Both the position numbers and the translations under genes were made by a program. The notes beneath the pieces are model-generated. The model saw only the letters and a list, made by a program, of their open reading frames with translations, did not search any database and was not told the origin of the DNA. A stretch of DNA of 64,000 nt. Source: Myroides sp. NP-2 (GTDB taxonomy: Bacteria; Bacteroidota; Bacteroidia; Flavobacteriales; Flavobacteriaceae). Each line of letters starts with the position of its first letter. Positions within the stretch are counted from its first letter, which is position 1. Positions 9,110-17,624 of the stretch are shown piece after piece. Location of the stretch: contig NZ_JACHTD010000011.1 in the NCBI RefSeq assembly GCF_014145665.1, positions 1 through 64,000 on the forward strand, given 5' to 3'.

Positions 9110-9284
9110 AAGATATTTTGTGAAGCTTGTGTACAGTTAAAACGTCTACAGCAGTATACCGTTTGGCAAGATGGTTAGCATGCAGAACCGATTTATACTA
9201 ATACTTTTACAAAAGAGAAGATAAATTATATTCACCATGGTATAAATGAAGGCACGGGTTACCACATCCACGCCATCGGATAAG
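9110..9284 (+). pseudogene. Possible transposase relic (REP-associated or IS200-like)
   Basis: One frame reads LQQYTVWQDG, a stop at 9176, then HAEPIYTNTFTKEKINYIHH. The W-Q-x-G-x-H-A-E and K-x-x-Y-I-H spacing resembles the C-terminal part of REP-associated tyrosine transposases. The usual NP after YIH is absent and the frame ends soon after. The nearby REP-like hairpins make the identification plausible but not firm. The rest of 8893-9726 shows no intact gene. Confidence 0.35.
9261..9284. repeat. 24-bp direct repeat, copy 1
   Basis: A 24-bp segment centred on CACATCC-CGCCATCG and ending ATAAG recurs at 9611-9634 with four differences. It is part of the debris of the accessory island. Confidence 0.55.
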
Positions 9285-9324
9285 TTTGAGTGTATAGGTA
9301 GATGGTTAATAGTTTGTAAGGGGT

Positions 9325-9399
9325 TTGTAAAGGGTTTGTAAGGTAAAATGGCCTAAAACCCTTGTAAATACTAACGACCCCCTTACAAACCCTTTACAA
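9325..9399. repeat. 19-bp perfect inverted repeat
   Basis: TTGTAAAGGGTTTGTAAGG (9325-9343) pairs perfectly with its reverse complement at 9381-9399 across a 37-nt loop. The left arm lies in three tandem GTTTGTAAGG-like repeats (9312-9343). No T-run is adjacent, so it does not look like a simple terminator. Confidence 0.75.
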
Positions 9400-9610
9400 C
9401 TACTTTTCTTTGTTGTTTAAAATACTGAAATACAGCTTGTTGTGTTTTATTTAATTTGAACAAGAATGGACAATAACTCCTTATTTGTCCAATATGTGTA
9501 AGAATACGGAAGGGGGTATTACAGGTTAATTTCGACTTGCTTAGGTTTGCAGTTTAACCATGTAGAACGCGGATAGCACAGAACAATCGTCCAAAAAATA
9601 GTAATGAGTA

Positions 9611-9634
9611 AACACATCCGCGCCATCGAATAAG
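9611..9634. repeat. 24-bp direct repeat, copy 2
   Basis: Second copy of the 9261-9284 repeat, with core CACATCCGCGCCATCGA. Nothing coding is recognised around it. Confidence 0.55.
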
Positions 9635-9726
9635 GAGGTTAGAGGGTATTAAGGTAATAAACGATTAAGCTAAGACAATCTCACAAACACCGCGCGACCA
9701 GCGCAAAGGACAAATCGTGCAGATTT

Positions 9727-9900
9727 CGTTGCTCTTTGCTCGTCGCTCTTTGCTCGTTGCTCTTTGTTCGTTGCTCGTTGCTCTTTGTTCGTTGCTCGTT
9801 GCTCTTTGCTCTTTGCTCTTTGCTCGTCGCTCTTTGCTCGTTGCTCTTTGCTCGTCGCTCTTTGCTCTTTGCTCGTCGCTCTTTGCTTTTTGCTTTTTGT
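9727..9900. repeat. Heptamer tandem array A (about 24 units)
   Basis: About 24 tandem 7-bp units of CTTTGCT, CGTTGCT and CGTCGCT (a few ending GTT) run without gap. All six frames are open in parts because 7 is coprime to 3, giving artefact ORFs rich in LLVALCS or EQRAKSD; none has a believable start or non-repeat portion. The array is followed by TGTAAAGC. Confidence 0.95.
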
Positions 9901-10090
9901 AAAGCAAAATTATCTTACAAATGAACAAACCGCGCAAATCGTAGCGTAGATTCATCGAACACCAAAACAAAATATAAACTAGGTGAGATAAACCGCGCAA
10001 AGAACAAACCGCGCGAAAAACAAATCGTAGCGTAGCGTAGATTTATCGAACACCAAAACAAAATATAAACCAGGTGAGATATAGCACATC
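9901..10090. repeat. Tail of composite repeat module A
   Basis: Contains TAAAGCAAAATTAT, CAAACCGCGC elements, AAATCGTAGCGTAG elements and two copies of a 41-bp unit (9950-9990 and 10041-10081; core ATCGAACACCAAAACAAA, end GGTGAGATA). The same parts follow heptamer array B at 10698-10895 in the same order. No gene is seen. Confidence 0.85.
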
Positions 10091-10163
10091 ACCCACACCT
10101 TCCACTTTTTTTTCACAATCAAGATTTTAAATTGTAGTTTTATCCCAATTAAATAAACACCCA

Positions 10164-10484
10164 GTGAAAAAAGGTCTTATTGTTTTTGTCGTTGTCGTTT
10201 TAGTAGCGATTCTTCAATTCAGTTATTTTATGAAAGGACAAGCGAGCCAAGAAGCCGCTAGTGAAGCCATTTATTTTGTTGTCGAAAGTGTAGAGGTTTG
10301 GCCTGATAATACCTATTCGATTTACGATGCAGAAGGAAATGCCTTTAAGAGCTATACTTTTGATACGCCCGAAGTAATCAACAAAGGCGATATTATTTCC
10401 AAAGAAGCCAATTCTAGTGAACTAACCGTGTATCGATTTGATCAGGCAGGTAAAAAAGAAGTGGTTTTGAGGATAAAAGAGTGA
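10164..10484 (+). CDS. Small membrane-anchored or exported protein of unknown function
   Basis: 106 residues starting at GTG (10164). The N-terminal hydrophobic stretch (GLIVFVVVVLVAILQFSYFM, residues 4-23) is a single membrane anchor or uncleaved signal. The rest is a small soluble domain (VESVEVWPDNTYSIYDAEG ... AGKKEVVLRIKE) with no family I recognise. It lies between two copies of the heptamer composite repeat, array B beginning 12 nt after its stop. Codon use looks like the core genes, so it is probably a real gene isolated within repeats. Confidence 0.7.
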   Translation: MKKGLIVFVVVVLVAILQFSYFMKGQASQEAASEAIYFVVESVEVWPDNTYSIYDAEGNAFKSYTFDTPEVINKGDIISKEANSSELTVYRFDQAGKKEVVLRIKE

Positions 10485-10495
10485 TGAGTGGAAAT

Positions 10496-10697
10496 CGTCG
10501 CTCTTTGTTCGTTGCTCTTTGCTCGTCGCTCGTTGCTCTTTGCTCGTCGCTCTTTGCTCGTCGCTCGTCGCTCTTTGCTCGTCGCTCGTCGCTCTTTGCT
10601 CTTTGCTCGTCGCTCTTTGCTCTTTGCTCGTCGCTCTTTGCTCTTTGCTCTTTGCTCGTTGCTCTTTGCTCTTTGCTCGTCGCTCGTCGCTCGTTGT
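10496..10697. repeat. Heptamer tandem array B (about 28 units)
   Basis: Twenty-eight units of CTTTGCT, CGTCGCT and CGTTGCT followed by CGTTGT. The unit order differs from array A, so the arrays evolve by slippage or unit exchange rather than as exact copies. Long ORFs across it are artefacts. Confidence 0.95.
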
Positions 10698-10895
10698 AAA
10701 GCACAATTATATTACAAATGAAGAGATTTAACAAACCGCGCAAATTACAAACCGCGCAAACCGCGCGAAAAACAAATCGTAGCGTAGCGAAAATCGTAAC
10801 GAAGTGTAGATTCATCGAACACCAAAACAAATATAATCTTGGTGAGATATATTCATCGAACACCAAAACAATATATAAACTAGGTGAGATACACC
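10698..10895. repeat. Tail of composite repeat module B
   Basis: Repeats the parts of module A: TAAAGCACAATTAT, CAAACCGCGC elements, AAATCGTAGCGTAG, and two copies of the 40-41-bp unit (10810-10849 and 10851-10891). The two units are nearly back to back here. No gene is seen. Confidence 0.85.
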
Positions 10896-10908
10896 ACACA
10901 ACCGACAT

Positions 10909-10941
10909 AAAAAAAAGATGGCATTATGCCATCTTTTTTTG
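10909..10941 (-). terminator. Terminator after sdaA
   Basis: AAAAAAAGATGGCA-TTA-TGCCATCTTTTTTT, a strong stem with T-runs on both strands, directly downstream of the sdaA stop at 10944. Confidence 0.85.
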
Positions 10942-10943
10942 TA

Positions 10944-12368
10944 TTAACAATCAGATAAGTTCACGGCCACTGCCAATCCACCTTCTGAGGTTTCTTTGTA
11001 TTTATTATTCATGTCTTTGGCGGTTTCCCACATGGTGCTTACTACCTTATCCAAAGGCACTTTAGCGTTTTTAGGATCCGTATCCAGCGCAAGTTCTGCT
11101 GCGTTAATGGCCTTAATTGCCCCCATAGCATTGCGTTCAATACACGGGATTTGTACCAATCCACCTATGGGATCACATGTTAGTCCCAAGTGGTGTTCCA
11201 TGGCAATTTCTGCCGCCATCATCACTTGTTCTGGACATCCACCCATTAGCTCACATAGTGCACCAGCTGCCATGGCACTAGATACGCCAATCTCAGCCTG
11301 ACATCCTCCCATTGCTGCAGAAATGGTCGCCCCTTTTTTGAATATACTGCCAATTTCTCCTGCTACTAGTAAGAACTGTTTGATCTCTTTTTCGCTTGCT
11401 TTGTGGTTTTCAATTACCAAATAGTACATTAATACGGCTGGAATTACACCTGCACTACCATTGGTAGGTGCTGTAACTACACGACCCAATGAAGCATTTA
11501 CCTCATTGACCGCTAGGGCAAAACAACTTACCCATTTCAAAATTTGACGGAAGTATACCTTGGTTTTGCGAATCGTTCCCAACCATTCTTGTGGATTGGT
11601 ATACGGTAAATCACTTTTTAAGTTTTGATGTGAGTCATACGCACGTCTGCGGACATTTAATCCCCCAGGTAAAACTCCTTCCGTATGACAACCTATATAC
11701 ATACACTCCAACATTGTATGCCAAACGCGCATTAGTTCACGGTGAATTTCCTCTTCACTGCGCAGTGATTTTTCATTTTCATAAACCAATTCCGAAACCG
11801 TCATATTTTGTTCTCTACAATAGGCTAAAAGTTCGGTTGCTTTGTCAATGGGATAAGGAAAACTCGCTTTAATCTCCTCGTTCTTTTCGTTTGCTGCGCT
11901 TTCTTCTTTTACAACAAACCCACCGCCAATGGAGTAAAAGGTAGAGGTATAAGTCTCACCTGCTTGTGTTTGAACGGTGAAGGTCATCCCATTGGCGTGG
12001 AAAGGCAAGAAGTTTCTATTAAAGACAATATGAGTTTTAGGATCAAATGTAAGGAGCAATTCCGCTCCAAGGTTGATGGTTTTGGTGCTGTTTATTTCAG
12101 CAATAATACTGCTGATATTTTCTACGGGAACATATTCTGGATCAGCGCCACTCAAACCTAACATGACGGCTAGATCTGTAGCGTGTCCAACGCCAGTCAG
12201 TGAAAGCGATCCGTATAAATCTACGGTAAGCTCCTGTACTTGGTTAAATAGTTGGCGTTCTTTCAGTTCTTTTAAGAAAAGCTCTGCTGCTCTCCACGGA
12301 CCTAACGTATGTGAGCTCGAAGGTCCAACGCCAATCTTGAGCATATCAAAAACAGATATACATTCCAT
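10944..12368 (-). CDS. sdaA: L-serine ammonia-lyase (Fe-S dependent)
   Basis: Cytosolic 4Fe-4S enzyme that deaminates L-serine to pyruvate and ammonia. It is the single-chain form: a beta domain with [12 protein letters not shown] at the N-terminus, then an alpha domain with [17 protein letters not shown] place the start at ATG 12368 ([13 protein letters not shown], 474 residues), the usual family N-terminus. The frame extends 17 codons further to 12419, but a promoter-like -7 box (TATCTTCG, 12399-12392) lies inside that extension, so it would not be transcribed. The gene is monocistronic with its own terminator. No sign of damage. Confidence 0.95.
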   Translation of the reverse strand: MECISVFDMLKIGVGPSSSHTLGPWRAAELFLKELKERQLFNQVQELTVDLYGSLSLTGVGHATDLAVMLGLSGADPEYVPVENISSIIAEINSTKTINLGAELLLTFDPKTHIVFNRNFLPFHANGMTFTVQTQAGETYTSTFYSIGGGFVVKEESAANEKNEEIKASFPYPIDKATELLAYCREQNMTVSELVYENEKSLRSEEEIHRELMRVWHTMLECMYIGCHTEGVLPGGLNVRRRAYDSHQNLKSDLPYTNPQEWLGTIRKTKVYFRQILKWVSCFALAVNEVNASLGRVVTAPTNGSAGVIPAVLMYYLVIENHKASEKEIKQFLLVAGEIGSIFKKGATISAAMGGCQAEIGVSSAMAAGALCELMGGCPEQVMMAAEIAMEHHLGLTCDPIGGLVQIPCIERNAMGAIKAINAAELALDTDPKNAKVPLDKVVSTMWETAKDMNNKYKETSEGGLAVAVNLSDC

Positions 12369-12391
12369 AATGTTGCATGATTTAATCGTCA

Positions 12392-12421
12392 CGAAGATAA
12401 GTAAAAAGTGCGGAGTCACAA
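12392..12421 (-). promoter_or_regulatory. Promoter of sdaA
   Basis: On minus, TTG (12421-12419), 19 nt, then TATCTTCG (12399-12392), close to the Bacteroidota pattern TTTG-N17-23-TAnnTTTG. It sits 24 nt before the chosen start. Confidence 0.55.
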
Positions 12422-12563
12422 CGGTCGGAATTGGATTTAACGTATAGACAGATTAAAGTTTTTTGTTGGGGGTATTTCATTGAATTCTAGGTGATTTAGC
12501 ATGATATAGACCGAAAAGTCATACTATTATGATAAAAGATGGGAATAGTGATACATACGAACT

Positions 12564-12690
12564 GTCAGGGAAACTGACGATATCGACAGGTGAAAAGACC
12601 TTCTTTATGACAAAGTGACATTGTCTAAGGGCTGTTTTTACAAAAAATAAGTCAGAAATGGCATAGATTGTTCTTGGCACAAAGATTGAC
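12564..12690 (+). promoter_or_regulatory. dnaK upstream region with -24/-12-like element and inverted repeats
   Basis: The gap before dnaK holds GTCAG-GGAAA-CTGAC (12564-12578), GACAA-N7-TTGTC (12609-12625) and TTGGCAC-AAAGA-TTGAC (12674-12690). In the last, GG and GA are separated by exactly 10 nt, as in GG-N10-GC sigma-54 promoters, although the -12 GC reads GA. No good TAnnTTTG box was found nearer the gene. The inverted repeats could be activator or repressor sites of a heat-shock system. Inference from pattern only. Confidence 0.4.
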
Positions 12691-12760
12691 TAATAGTAAG
12701 CGAGCTTGACGCTCACAAATTGAAAAAGTAAAGTATAAAAAAATAAACGATAAACATACT

Positions 12761-14671
12761 ATGAGTAAAATAATTGGTATTGACTTAGGAACTACGAACT
12801 CATGTGTTTCTGTAATGGAAGGGAACGAGCCAGTAGTAATTACGAATGCAGAAGGAAAAAGAACAACACCTTCAGTAGTAGCATTTGTTGAAGGAGGAGA
12901 AATTAAAGTGGGAGACCCTGCAAAACGTCAAGCAGTGACAAACCCAACAAAAACAGTAGCGTCTATCAAGAGATTTATGGGTGAGAAATTCAGCCAAATC
13001 CCTGGAGAAATTACAGCTGTACCTTACAGTGTAGTAAAAGGTGATAACGATACCCCTCGCGTTGATATTGACGGACGTTTATACACACCTCAAGAAATTT
13101 CTGCCATGACGTTACAAAAAATGAAGAAAACGGCAGAGGATTTCTTAGGACAAGAAGTAACAGAAGCTGTAATTACTGTACCAGCATACTTTAATGACGC
13201 ACAACGTCAAGCAACTAAAGAGGCAGGTGAAATTGCAGGATTAAAAGTAAGACGTATTATTAACGAGCCAACAGCGGCTGCTTTAGCATACGGATTAGAC
13301 AAAACTGGAAAAGATCAAAAAGTAGTAGTATACGATTTAGGAGGGGGTACATTTGATATTTCTATCCTAGAATTAGGAGACGGTGTATTCGAAGTATTAT
13401 CTACAAACGGAGATACACACTTAGGTGGAGATGACTTTGACAACGTAATCATCAACTGGTTAGCAGAGGAATTCAACACAGCTGAAGGTGTAGATTTGCG
13501 CAAAGATGCTATGGCATTACAGCGTTTAAAAGAAGCAGCTGAAAAAGCAAAAGTAGAGTTGTCATCTGCTACTCAAACAGAGATTAACTTACCGTATATC
13601 ACGGCTACAGCTTCAGGACCTAAACACTTAGTACAAACGTTGACAAGAGCGAAATTCGAACAATTGTCAGATGATTTAGTACGTCGTTCGATGATTCCTT
13701 GTGAAAAAGCGTTGAAAGATGCTGGATTGTCTAAATCAGATATCGATGAGGTAATCTTAGTAGGAGGTTCAACTCGTATCCCAAGAATCCAAGAAGAAGT
13801 TGAGAAATTCTTCGGTAAAAAACCACACAAAGGAGTAAATCCAGATGAGGTAGTAGCGATTGGAGCTGCGATTCAAGGTGGAGTACTAACTGGAGATGTA
13901 AAAGACGTTCTTTTATTAGACGTGACTCCACTTTCTTTAGGTATTGAAACAATGGGAGGTGTAATGACTAAATTAATTGAAGCCAACACAACAATTCCTA
14001 CAAAAAAATCACAAGTATTCTCTACAGCAGCAGACAACCAACCATCAGTAGAAATCCACGTATTACAAGGAGAAAGACCGATGGCAAATGACAATAAAAC
14101 AATTGGTCGTTTCCACTTAGATGGTATTCCACCAGCTCAAAGAGGGGTGCCTCAAATTGAAGTAACTTTCGATATTGATGCCAACGGAATCATCAAAGTT
14201 TCTGCTACAGATAAAGGAACTGGTAAATCACATGATATTCGAATTGAAGCTTCGTCAGGTTTGACTGAAGAAGAAATCGAAAGAATGAAAAAAGAAGCAG
14301 AAGCAAATGCTGATGCCGATAAAAAAGCCAAAGAATCAGCAGATAAAATCAACGAGGCAGATGCGATGATTTTCCAAACAGACAAGCAATTGAGCGAATT
14401 TGGAGATAAGTTATCAGCAGCGAACAAAACTGCGATTGAAGGTGCTTTAGAGGAGTTGAAAAAAGCATACGAAACAAAAGACGTAGCGACAATTACTCCA
14501 GCTTTAGACAAAATCAATGAGGCTTGGAAAGCAGCTTCTGAAGAAATGTACAAAGCACAAGCGGAGGCTCAACAAGGAGGCGCACAAGACGCTCAACCAA
14601 ACCAAGGAGCTAACCAAGGTGGGGGTGATGCTGAAGGTCCTCAAGATGTTGAGTACGAAGAAGTGAAATAA
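12761..14671 (+). CDS. dnaK: Chaperone protein DnaK (Hsp70)
   Basis: The ATP-driven Hsp70 chaperone that binds unfolded segments together with DnaJ and GrpE. 636 residues, full length. The actin-like ATPase domain has [15 protein letters not shown] at the start, [14 protein letters not shown] near 187-200 and a later VGGSTRIP. The substrate domain and lid follow, ending in a Gly/Gln-rich linker and the acidic tail VEYEEVK. dnaJ and grpE are not adjacent; the gene stands alone with its own terminator. The leader before ATG 12761 is A-rich with no Shine-Dalgarno site, usual in this phylum. Confidence 0.98.
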   Translation: MSKIIGIDLGTTNSCVSVMEGNEPVVITNAEGKRTTPSVVAFVEGGEIKVGDPAKRQAVTNPTKTVASIKRFMGEKFSQIPGEITAVPYSVVKGDNDTPRVDIDGRLYTPQEISAMTLQKMKKTAEDFLGQEVTEAVITVPAYFNDAQRQATKEAGEIAGLKVRRIINEPTAAALAYGLDKTGKDQKVVVYDLGGGTFDISILELGDGVFEVLSTNGDTHLGGDDFDNVIINWLAEEFNTAEGVDLRKDAMALQRLKEAAEKAKVELSSATQTEINLPYITATASGPKHLVQTLTRAKFEQLSDDLVRRSMIPCEKALKDAGLSKSDIDEVILVGGSTRIPRIQEEVEKFFGKKPHKGVNPDEVVAIGAAIQGGVLTGDVKDVLLLDVTPLSLGIETMGGVMTKLIEANTTIPTKKSQVFSTAADNQPSVEIHVLQGERPMANDNKTIGRFHLDGIPPAQRGVPQIEVTFDIDANGIIKVSATDKGTGKSHDIRIEASSGLTEEEIERMKKEAEANADADKKAKESADKINEADAMIFQTDKQLSEFGDKLSAANKTAIEGALEELKKAYETKDVATITPALDKINEAWKAASEEMYKAQAEAQQGGAQDAQPNQGANQGGGDAEGPQDVEYEEVK

Positions 14672-14699
14672 GAACCCTAAAGTTTTTATAGTTATAATT

Positions 14700-14737
14700 G
14701 AAGAACCGAGTCATCCAATGGCTCGGTTTTTTTATTG
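14700..14737 (+). terminator. Terminator after dnaK
   Basis: AACCGAG ... CTCGGTT hairpin followed by seven T, about 30 nt after the dnaK stop. Confidence 0.8.
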
Positions 14738-14764
14738 TATACTGTTGTGGAGTGTATCATAGGG

Positions 14765-16228
14765 CTACTCCACACAAGCGCGATGAAAAATAGACAAACA
14801 AAGGTCGATCTCATCCGTTGTTAAGTGAGCAAACCCCAAGCGAATACCCGTTAATTTTTTACTCTGATACAACAAGGTGGTTGGGATGTAGAGGTTGTTG
14901 AGCATGCACAACGCCCGTACGCGCATGAGATTCACCGGAAACGAAAACCTAATCCAAACAGCTAAACCGCCTTCTGGTATCGAAATTTGTAGACTATCGC
15001 CAAATAAATCCCTCAATACACTACAGAAGTAATCGCGTCTCTCCTTGTATATTTTATTTACCTTTACTTGGTGTCGAAACAAAACCCCTTCTTCAATTAA
15101 TTCCGTTAGCGCATGTGTGGTAAAATAGCTTTTATTTTCCATCAACAAGGCTTGGTGTTTTTCCAATTCTTGTATGATATTCTCTGGTGCTACCACAACA
15201 CCCAAACTGAAGTCTGATGCAATGGATGTTCCAATTGAACTCAAGTAAATGACCATGCCTTTTGCATCGCTGCTCAATAGAGGTAGCGGAGGATTGTTGT
15301 TGTAGTGAAAATCGAAATGAGTGTCGTCTTCCAACAAGATAAAACCGTACTGCTGCGCCAACTGCAAGAGTTTTACGCGTTGCTGTATCGGGAGGGATTG
15401 CGTTGTTGGATAGTGATGATTCGCTTTGAGGTAAAAAAGGCGAATAGGCATTTGTTGACACAGCTTCTCTAAAGCGATAAGGTCTAACCCCTCTGTTTGT
15501 AATGGGATGGGGTGTAATTGGGCGCCTGTATTTTGTAAAATCGCATGACTGCCGTAATAGCCATACTCACTGATTGCAATGTGATCACCATTGTTCAACA
15601 GTAGTTTTGAACATAAGTATAAAGCCGTAGTGGAACTTGGTGTGGTTAGTATATTTGCTGGTGTAGCCTGAATATTACGCGTCAGATTGAAGTAGTTTGT
15701 CACTTGCTTTTTAAGGGCTAGTTCCGCTTTTTTGGCATAAGGATCAAAGTAGGTACTGTGTTGTTTTCGCTTGAGATTAGCACTAAAAATAGAGGCGAGT
15801 TCTTCCTGTAACCCCAAGCGTATATCTGGGGTTCCATCTGTAAAATAGTAGCGACACTGGTGTTGATCACTAGGCAAATCCAAGCGGTTATCCCTAGGGA
15901 AATCGTAGCCCGTGCTAAGGGGAAATGCATTGGAATTGCTGTGTACTACTTGCTTGGCTTGATGGACATAGGTCCCTTTGTTGGGTAGGCTGATTAACCA
16001 ACCTTGTGTAATAAGTTCATCATATGCAGCAATTATCGTATTGCGATTGACCTGTAGAAGCGTTGCTAGCTTTCGCGTTCCCGGCAGTTTGGTGTCTACA
16101 GGAATAATATTGCGCTGTATTGCATTGCTAAACTGATTGGCAATTTGCATATACATAGGCGTTGCAGACGCTTTGTCTAAGTGTATCAAGCGATTGTACG
16201 GTATTTTAAACGATTGGGACATGCGCAT
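14765..16228 (-). CDS. MocR/GntR-type regulator with degenerate aminotransferase domain
   Basis: Residues about 20-90 form a GntR winged helix (PMYMQIANQFSNAIQRN, LPGTRKLATLLQVNRNTI); the rest is a fold-type I aminotransferase-like domain as in MocR/PdxR regulators, which normally bind PLP through a lysine. Here the PLP segment reads YLSSIGTSIASDFSLG: the lysine expected in the family pattern (GTFSK-x-LxPxLRLG) is Thr334 and the following Arg is Ser. The DDY motif reads EDDTHFDF. These changes suggest a regulator that no longer forms the Schiff base, though it may bind another ligand. It lies 46 nt after the FemAB-like gene on the same strand. 487 residues is normal length, with no frameshift. 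Confidence 0.85.
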   Translation of the reverse strand: MRMSQSFKIPYNRLIHLDKASATPMYMQIANQFSNAIQRNIIPVDTKLPGTRKLATLLQVNRNTIIAAYDELITQGWLISLPNKGTYVHQAKQVVHSNSNAFPLSTGYDFPRDNRLDLPSDQHQCRYYFTDGTPDIRLGLQEELASIFSANLKRKQHSTYFDPYAKKAELALKKQVTNYFNLTRNIQATPANILTTPSSTTALYLCSKLLLNNGDHIAISEYGYYGSHAILQNTGAQLHPIPLQTEGLDLIALEKLCQQMPIRLFYLKANHHYPTTQSLPIQQRVKLLQLAQQYGFILLEDDTHFDFHYNNNPPLPLLSSDAKGMVIYLSSIGTSIASDFSLGVVVAPENIIQELEKHQALLMENKSYFTTHALTELIEEGVLFRHQVKVNKIYKERRDYFCSVLRDLFGDSLQISIPEGGLAVWIRFSFPVNLMRVRALCMLNNLYIPTTLLYQSKKLTGIRLGFAHLTTDEIDLCLSIFHRACVE

Positions 16229-16274
16229 ATATAAGCTGGGAATACAAGATCAATAGGCACAAAAATAAGGATTA

Positions 16275-17243
16275 TCAATCGATTAGCGCGCGAACTTTTA
16301 AAAGGTTTTCTATTTGAAATGAATAGCAGTATTGAGGCGTACTTCGCGCACCAAAACTCTCTTTCCAATAGAGCAAACCCGCATTGAGCTGTTTGGGACT
16401 GAGGTGACTGCTACCAAAATCAAAATAGCGTACCTGCGTTTGGTATTCCTTCAACAACGTGTAGATCAACAAATCTAAGGCTCCGTTTTTGTTGTCTTCC
16501 TCTTTTCCAGCAATGTATTGCAAGTGCACAACTTGCGGATGAATGAACAAGGTAGTTCCACCAACGAGCACCCCTTCCGCATTGTAGACGTTGACCTGCT
16601 TGATGGACTCAGGAAATGCCTGCATCAATTGGGAAATTTCCGCCACACTGTGTACAGGGCTAGTTTGGTAGCGATCGCGTAAACGAGGCTGGAGAATGTC
16701 TCGCCAAAATGCAGTTGGCATAAGATCTTCCTTGATGGTGTATCCCTTTTTTATCCCTTTTTGTACCATGCGCTTTCGGTTGGTATTCAGCTGAATAGGA
16801 AACTCAAAATCTAATGTGGATAGCAATTGTACTGTAGGCTTACCGCCCTGCAGAGCATGACTGATAAAGGCAAGCGTATTGGTTGTCAATTTGTTGTAAA
16901 TTGAAGGTATCTCATTGATAAGTAAGGTGGTTAATCCCTCTTGTTGACAATGCATTGCTATGGCTTCCACTATGGCTAAGTATTGATGAAAGCTCAGTCT
17001 AGGCAGTTGAATGATACTGCCATAACTCAAGCCAAAGTGACTGCATAATACCTGTTCTTCCTCATGGGCAGGTAAGAGGGCAATTAGTGTAGCTCCCTCA
17101 TATACTAAAAGGGAGTGATCCGTAAAACGCGCTTGGTGATAGTCCATAAAATCGCGGTGGAATAGAAAACTCCCATGCGTTGCGCGTTGGAGAAAATGAT
17201 TCCATATGGCTCGATATTCAGACGTGTAACGTACAACTCTCAA
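16275..17243 (-). CDS. FemAB-like GNAT acyltransferase
   Basis: A 322-residue protein of the double-GNAT FemAB-like family. The second half shows the typical motifs: LDFEFPIQLNTNRKRMV, VYNAEGVLVGGTTLF, YIAGKEEDNKNGALDLL and, at the end, NAGLLYWKESFGAR. Family members transfer amino-acyl or acyl groups to peptidoglycan precursors or polysaccharides; the substrate here is unknown. The only plausible start is TTG at 17243 (MRVVRYTSEY), since the next in-frame ATG would remove conserved sequence. It is followed by the MocR-like gene, which may control it. Confidence 0.75.
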   Translation of the reverse strand: MRVVRYTSEYRAIWNHFLQRATHGSFLFHRDFMDYHQARFTDHSLLVYEGATLIALLPAHEEEQVLCSHFGLSYGSIIQLPRLSFHQYLAIVEAIAMHCQQEGLTTLLINEIPSIYNKLTTNTLAFISHALQGGKPTVQLLSTLDFEFPIQLNTNRKRMVQKGIKKGYTIKEDLMPTAFWRDILQPRLRDRYQTSPVHSVAEISQLMQAFPESIKQVNVYNAEGVLVGGTTLFIHPQVVHLQYIAGKEEDNKNGALDLLIYTLLKEYQTQVRYFDFGSSHLSPKQLNAGLLYWKESFGARSTPQYCYSFQIENLLKVRALID

Positions 17244-17624
17244 ATGACACTGATTTTGGGATAAAGGATGCGTGATACCACAAATATAAAATTAAAATCA
17301 GAATAGTCTGCCATAACGAGGACAGAAGAACTAAGGAGGGATAGTCGTTACTCCTTCCTCAAAAAGAGGTGTCGCGGATCGTTTTGCGAATTGTTATTTT
17401 TTGTCACAACTAAGAAGTTGATGTTGAGTTATTTACACAATATGTTTCATCGTGTGAGGCCTAGGCTACATGTAGTTGAGTTGATGGATGCGTTTATAGC
17501 GAGCTTATAGAAAGCTAATTTGGCAATGGAAAAGGAAAAGAAAGCGCGATTTAGGTTGTATATATTGGTTGAATTGTAGTATATTTCGCTTCTAAATTAA
17601 TTCAATCTAAATAAAAAGAAAAAA
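17244..17624. promoter_or_regulatory. Intergenic region with promoter of the first M4 protease
   Basis: No gene in this 381-nt gap between divergent genes. A -7-like box TATATTTCG is at 17580-17588, with TTG about 22 nt upstream (17555-17557). The same 9-mer occurs before the second protease at 19832-19840. Confidence 0.45.

Noticed and set aside
9665..10000. Minus-strand ORF of 111 residues rich in EQRAKSD repeats, and similar ORFs on both strands at 9717-9949 and 10414-10908
   Set aside because: They are readings of the 7-bp tandem arrays; every frame stays open and no unique domain or credible start exists.
9727..10697. Antifreeze- or surface-type repeat protein gene
   Set aside because: Repeat period 7 is not divisible by 3, no stable protein repeat or signal peptide, and the flanks are repetitive non-coding DNA.
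10718..11065. Plus-strand ORF of 115 residues
   Set aside because: It runs through repeat module B and the sdaA terminator into the antisense of sdaA; composition and start give no support.
12369..12419. N-terminal extension of L-serine dehydratase to give 491 residues
   Set aside because: The extension lies upstream of and within the promoter-like TATCTTCG box, and the family starts at [13 protein letters not shown] sequence.
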